Positions 62,634 through 64,000 of a stretch of 64,000 nt of DNA are shown one piece after another. This stretch comes from Phytophthora hibernalis. Lineage: Eukaryota; Oomycota; Peronosporomycetes; Peronosporales; Peronosporaceae. The notes beneath the pieces were generated by a model that was not told the origin of the DNA, did not search any database, and was given only the letters and a program-made list of their open reading frames with translations. The position numbers and the translations under genes are program-made. Every line of letters starts with the position of its first letter. Within the stretch, counting starts at the first letter, position 1. The stretch spans positions 124,001-188,000 of the forward strand of contig JAAKBF010000244.1 of the NCBI GenBank assembly GCA_012656075.1, in the 5' to 3' direction.

Positions 62634-64000
62634 ATGAGCTGGCTGCGCTCCAAGCTGCGCCAGGTGGCGGCGCGCGCGACGGACGCGCTGGCACAGGCGG
62701 CGGACATGGTGGCGCCCACACTGTACGAGTCGCGCGTGGACGAGTTCCACCACCGCTGGACGACAGTCGCGCGCTTCCTCGAGTCGGTGCTGGCGCGCGA
62801 CTTGGAGCCAGCGGAACAGCGGCGACTGCTGCTCGAGAGTCACACGCGCGACTCGCTGCTGAAGCTGGTGCTGCTCATCTTCGAGGAGGAGAACAACTCG
62901 GACCGCTGGGAGTTGGTCATGGCGCGCCCCAAAGCCGCGGCCGAAGACGCCGCCGAGCCGCGTGGTCGGTCCCGCTCGCGCGCGCAGTCGCAGACGCCGC
63001 AGTCCCCAGAGCAGCAGGATCATGCGTCCCACGAGTGCCTCGAGTACCTCCTGGAGAAGCAAATCATCCCGCACCTGTGCGAGGTGGGACGACGTGACCA
63101 GCCCTGTGGCATCATGTCGCTCGCCATGCAGTTCGTGGGTGCGCTGCTGAGCCGCGTGAGTTATCCCATCCTGCCCACGAGAGGGTGCATGTGTCGGTGG
63201 TGGCACTCATCCAGGCAGCCGCGCGCAAGGAGGTGGAGGACCCCACGGTCCGCAAGTACCTCATCAGTCTACTCAACACCCTGTGGAAGAAGCTGCGCGG
63301 AGACCCCGTGCAGACGGAGTTTTCTTCCTGCATGCAGACCGCCTCATGATACGCACGACGGACATGGCTGCCAAGGCTCAGGTCGGTAACCGACTGCGGT
63401 CGGCGAGTGACGACCCGTTCCTGCATCTGCACAACCACCACACGCAGAGTGAAGTGCCGGAGCTCATCCTCTTTACGGGACTGCTGCCACACATGTATGC
63501 TGTCGGCAAAGTGGGGGAAAAGTGTCGAGAGGCGCTGGTGATTGCTGCGGCGGTGCACGACAAGGCGCTGTGTCGCTTCGTTCTGCAGCTCACGCCGTTC
63601 TGCCACTACGCGGTGAACGGCGTGATTTCGGCGTTCGATGCACTACCCAAGACACTGGCGACGACGGCGAACACCCCGGCTGCAGCAACTTCGACGATAG
63701 ACCTTGATAGTAACATGGAGGTCGAGCTAAGATTCCTTGCCGTGCGGCTACGCTTCTGCTGCACGCTCGCTATGGTAGCGCGTTATGAGCTGGAGGAGGT
63801 TGACGAAGTTACAGGGGAACTGCTGCACCGCTCTATAGCAGACGAGCTGCTGGACCAATTCCGGACTCGTTTCCTTGAAGGCCCGCTTCTCGAAGGTCTG
63901 TTGCACACATCGGAGGCTGCGGCATGCGCTGCCACTTTGTACTCACGTATTATCTTGGAGGAGCTCACAGCTTGTGGTCGAGACACACGCGCGAACCCGC
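62634..64000 (+). CDS. FHIP (RAI16-like) family protein, 5' part; two frameshifts
   Basis: FHIP proteins join Hook and FTS/AKTIP and link vesicles to dynein. Start ATG 62634 (MSWLRSKLRQVAARATDALA). The FHIP N-terminal pattern is clear: ESRVDEFHHRWTTVARFLES, CLEYLLEKQIIPHLCEVGRR, CGIMSLAMQFVGALLSRVSY. It continues in the next frame (HVSVVALIQAAARKEVEDPT, YLISLLNTLWKKLRGDPVQT) and then a third (NHHTQSEVPELILFTGLLPH, VELRFLAVRLRFCCTLAMVA). The breaks fall at the C-run 63174-63176 and the T-run 63320-63323, and one missing base at each would reconcile them. The gene runs off the window. Sequencing error is as likely as real decay. Confidence 0.8.

Noticed and set aside
62604..63206. 200-codon open frame on the - strand opposite the FHIP gene
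   Set aside because: GC-rich antisense shadow: low-complexity Arg/Leu composition and overlap with a clearly conserved + strand protein.

Overview
The window looks like an oomycete chromosome, most likely Phytophthora or a close relative. The evidence is a Crinkler (CRN) type effector gene with the LQLFLAK and HVLVVVP signatures, three LURP-one-related genes, an FHIP-type gene, and a dense load of oomycete-style Ty1/copia and Ty3/gypsy retroelements. No ribosomal RNA, tRNA or CRISPR array was seen. All names rest on reading motifs by eye; no database search was possible.

Layout. 1-5.8 kb: a decayed virion-morphogenesis block of a Polinton-like virus (PLV), with fibre-like protein, packaging ATPase, penton, basic virion protein, adenain-like protease, major capsid protein and two small zinc/ExoX-type proteins. 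No polymerase, helicase or integrase lies in the window. 5.8-15.0 kb: a host island with a LURP-one-related gene, a helical-repeat (PPR-like) gene, a small virus-like basic ORF, a CRN gene, and two more LURP-one-related genes separated by an inverted-repeat element. 15.4-43.8 kb: one copia element with 302-bp LTRs and a 5-bp target duplication (tcttc). Its centre has been replaced by about 26.5 kb of gypsy sequence: element A on +, elements D and B on -, and a pol-less element C. B carries an intact-looking 3.9-kb hAT transposon with a perfect 8-bp target duplication.

43.8-48.5 kb: decayed host or transposon sequence with a piggyBac-like MITE and a strong hairpin. 48.5-53.8 kb: a second copia element that has lost catalytic residues in RT and RNase H and whose 3' LTR is cut by a gypsy LTR. 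53.8-61.3 kb: pol-less LTR elements (E and F) carrying large coiled-coil, Ser/Pro-rich proteins, plus a perfect 236-bp inverted duplication. 62.1-62.5 kb: two pogo-like MITEs. 62.6 kb to the end: an FHIP (FTS/Hook-interacting) family gene.

Two points stand out. First, the pol-less elements C and E share a protein architecture, a C-terminal LWxRxHW domain and a short phase-0 intron near the N-terminus, which suggests a poorly described family of spliced, non-autonomous LTR elements. Second, several unrelated genes are each broken by a one-base length change in a homopolymer run, so some apparent pseudogenes may be sequencing errors.
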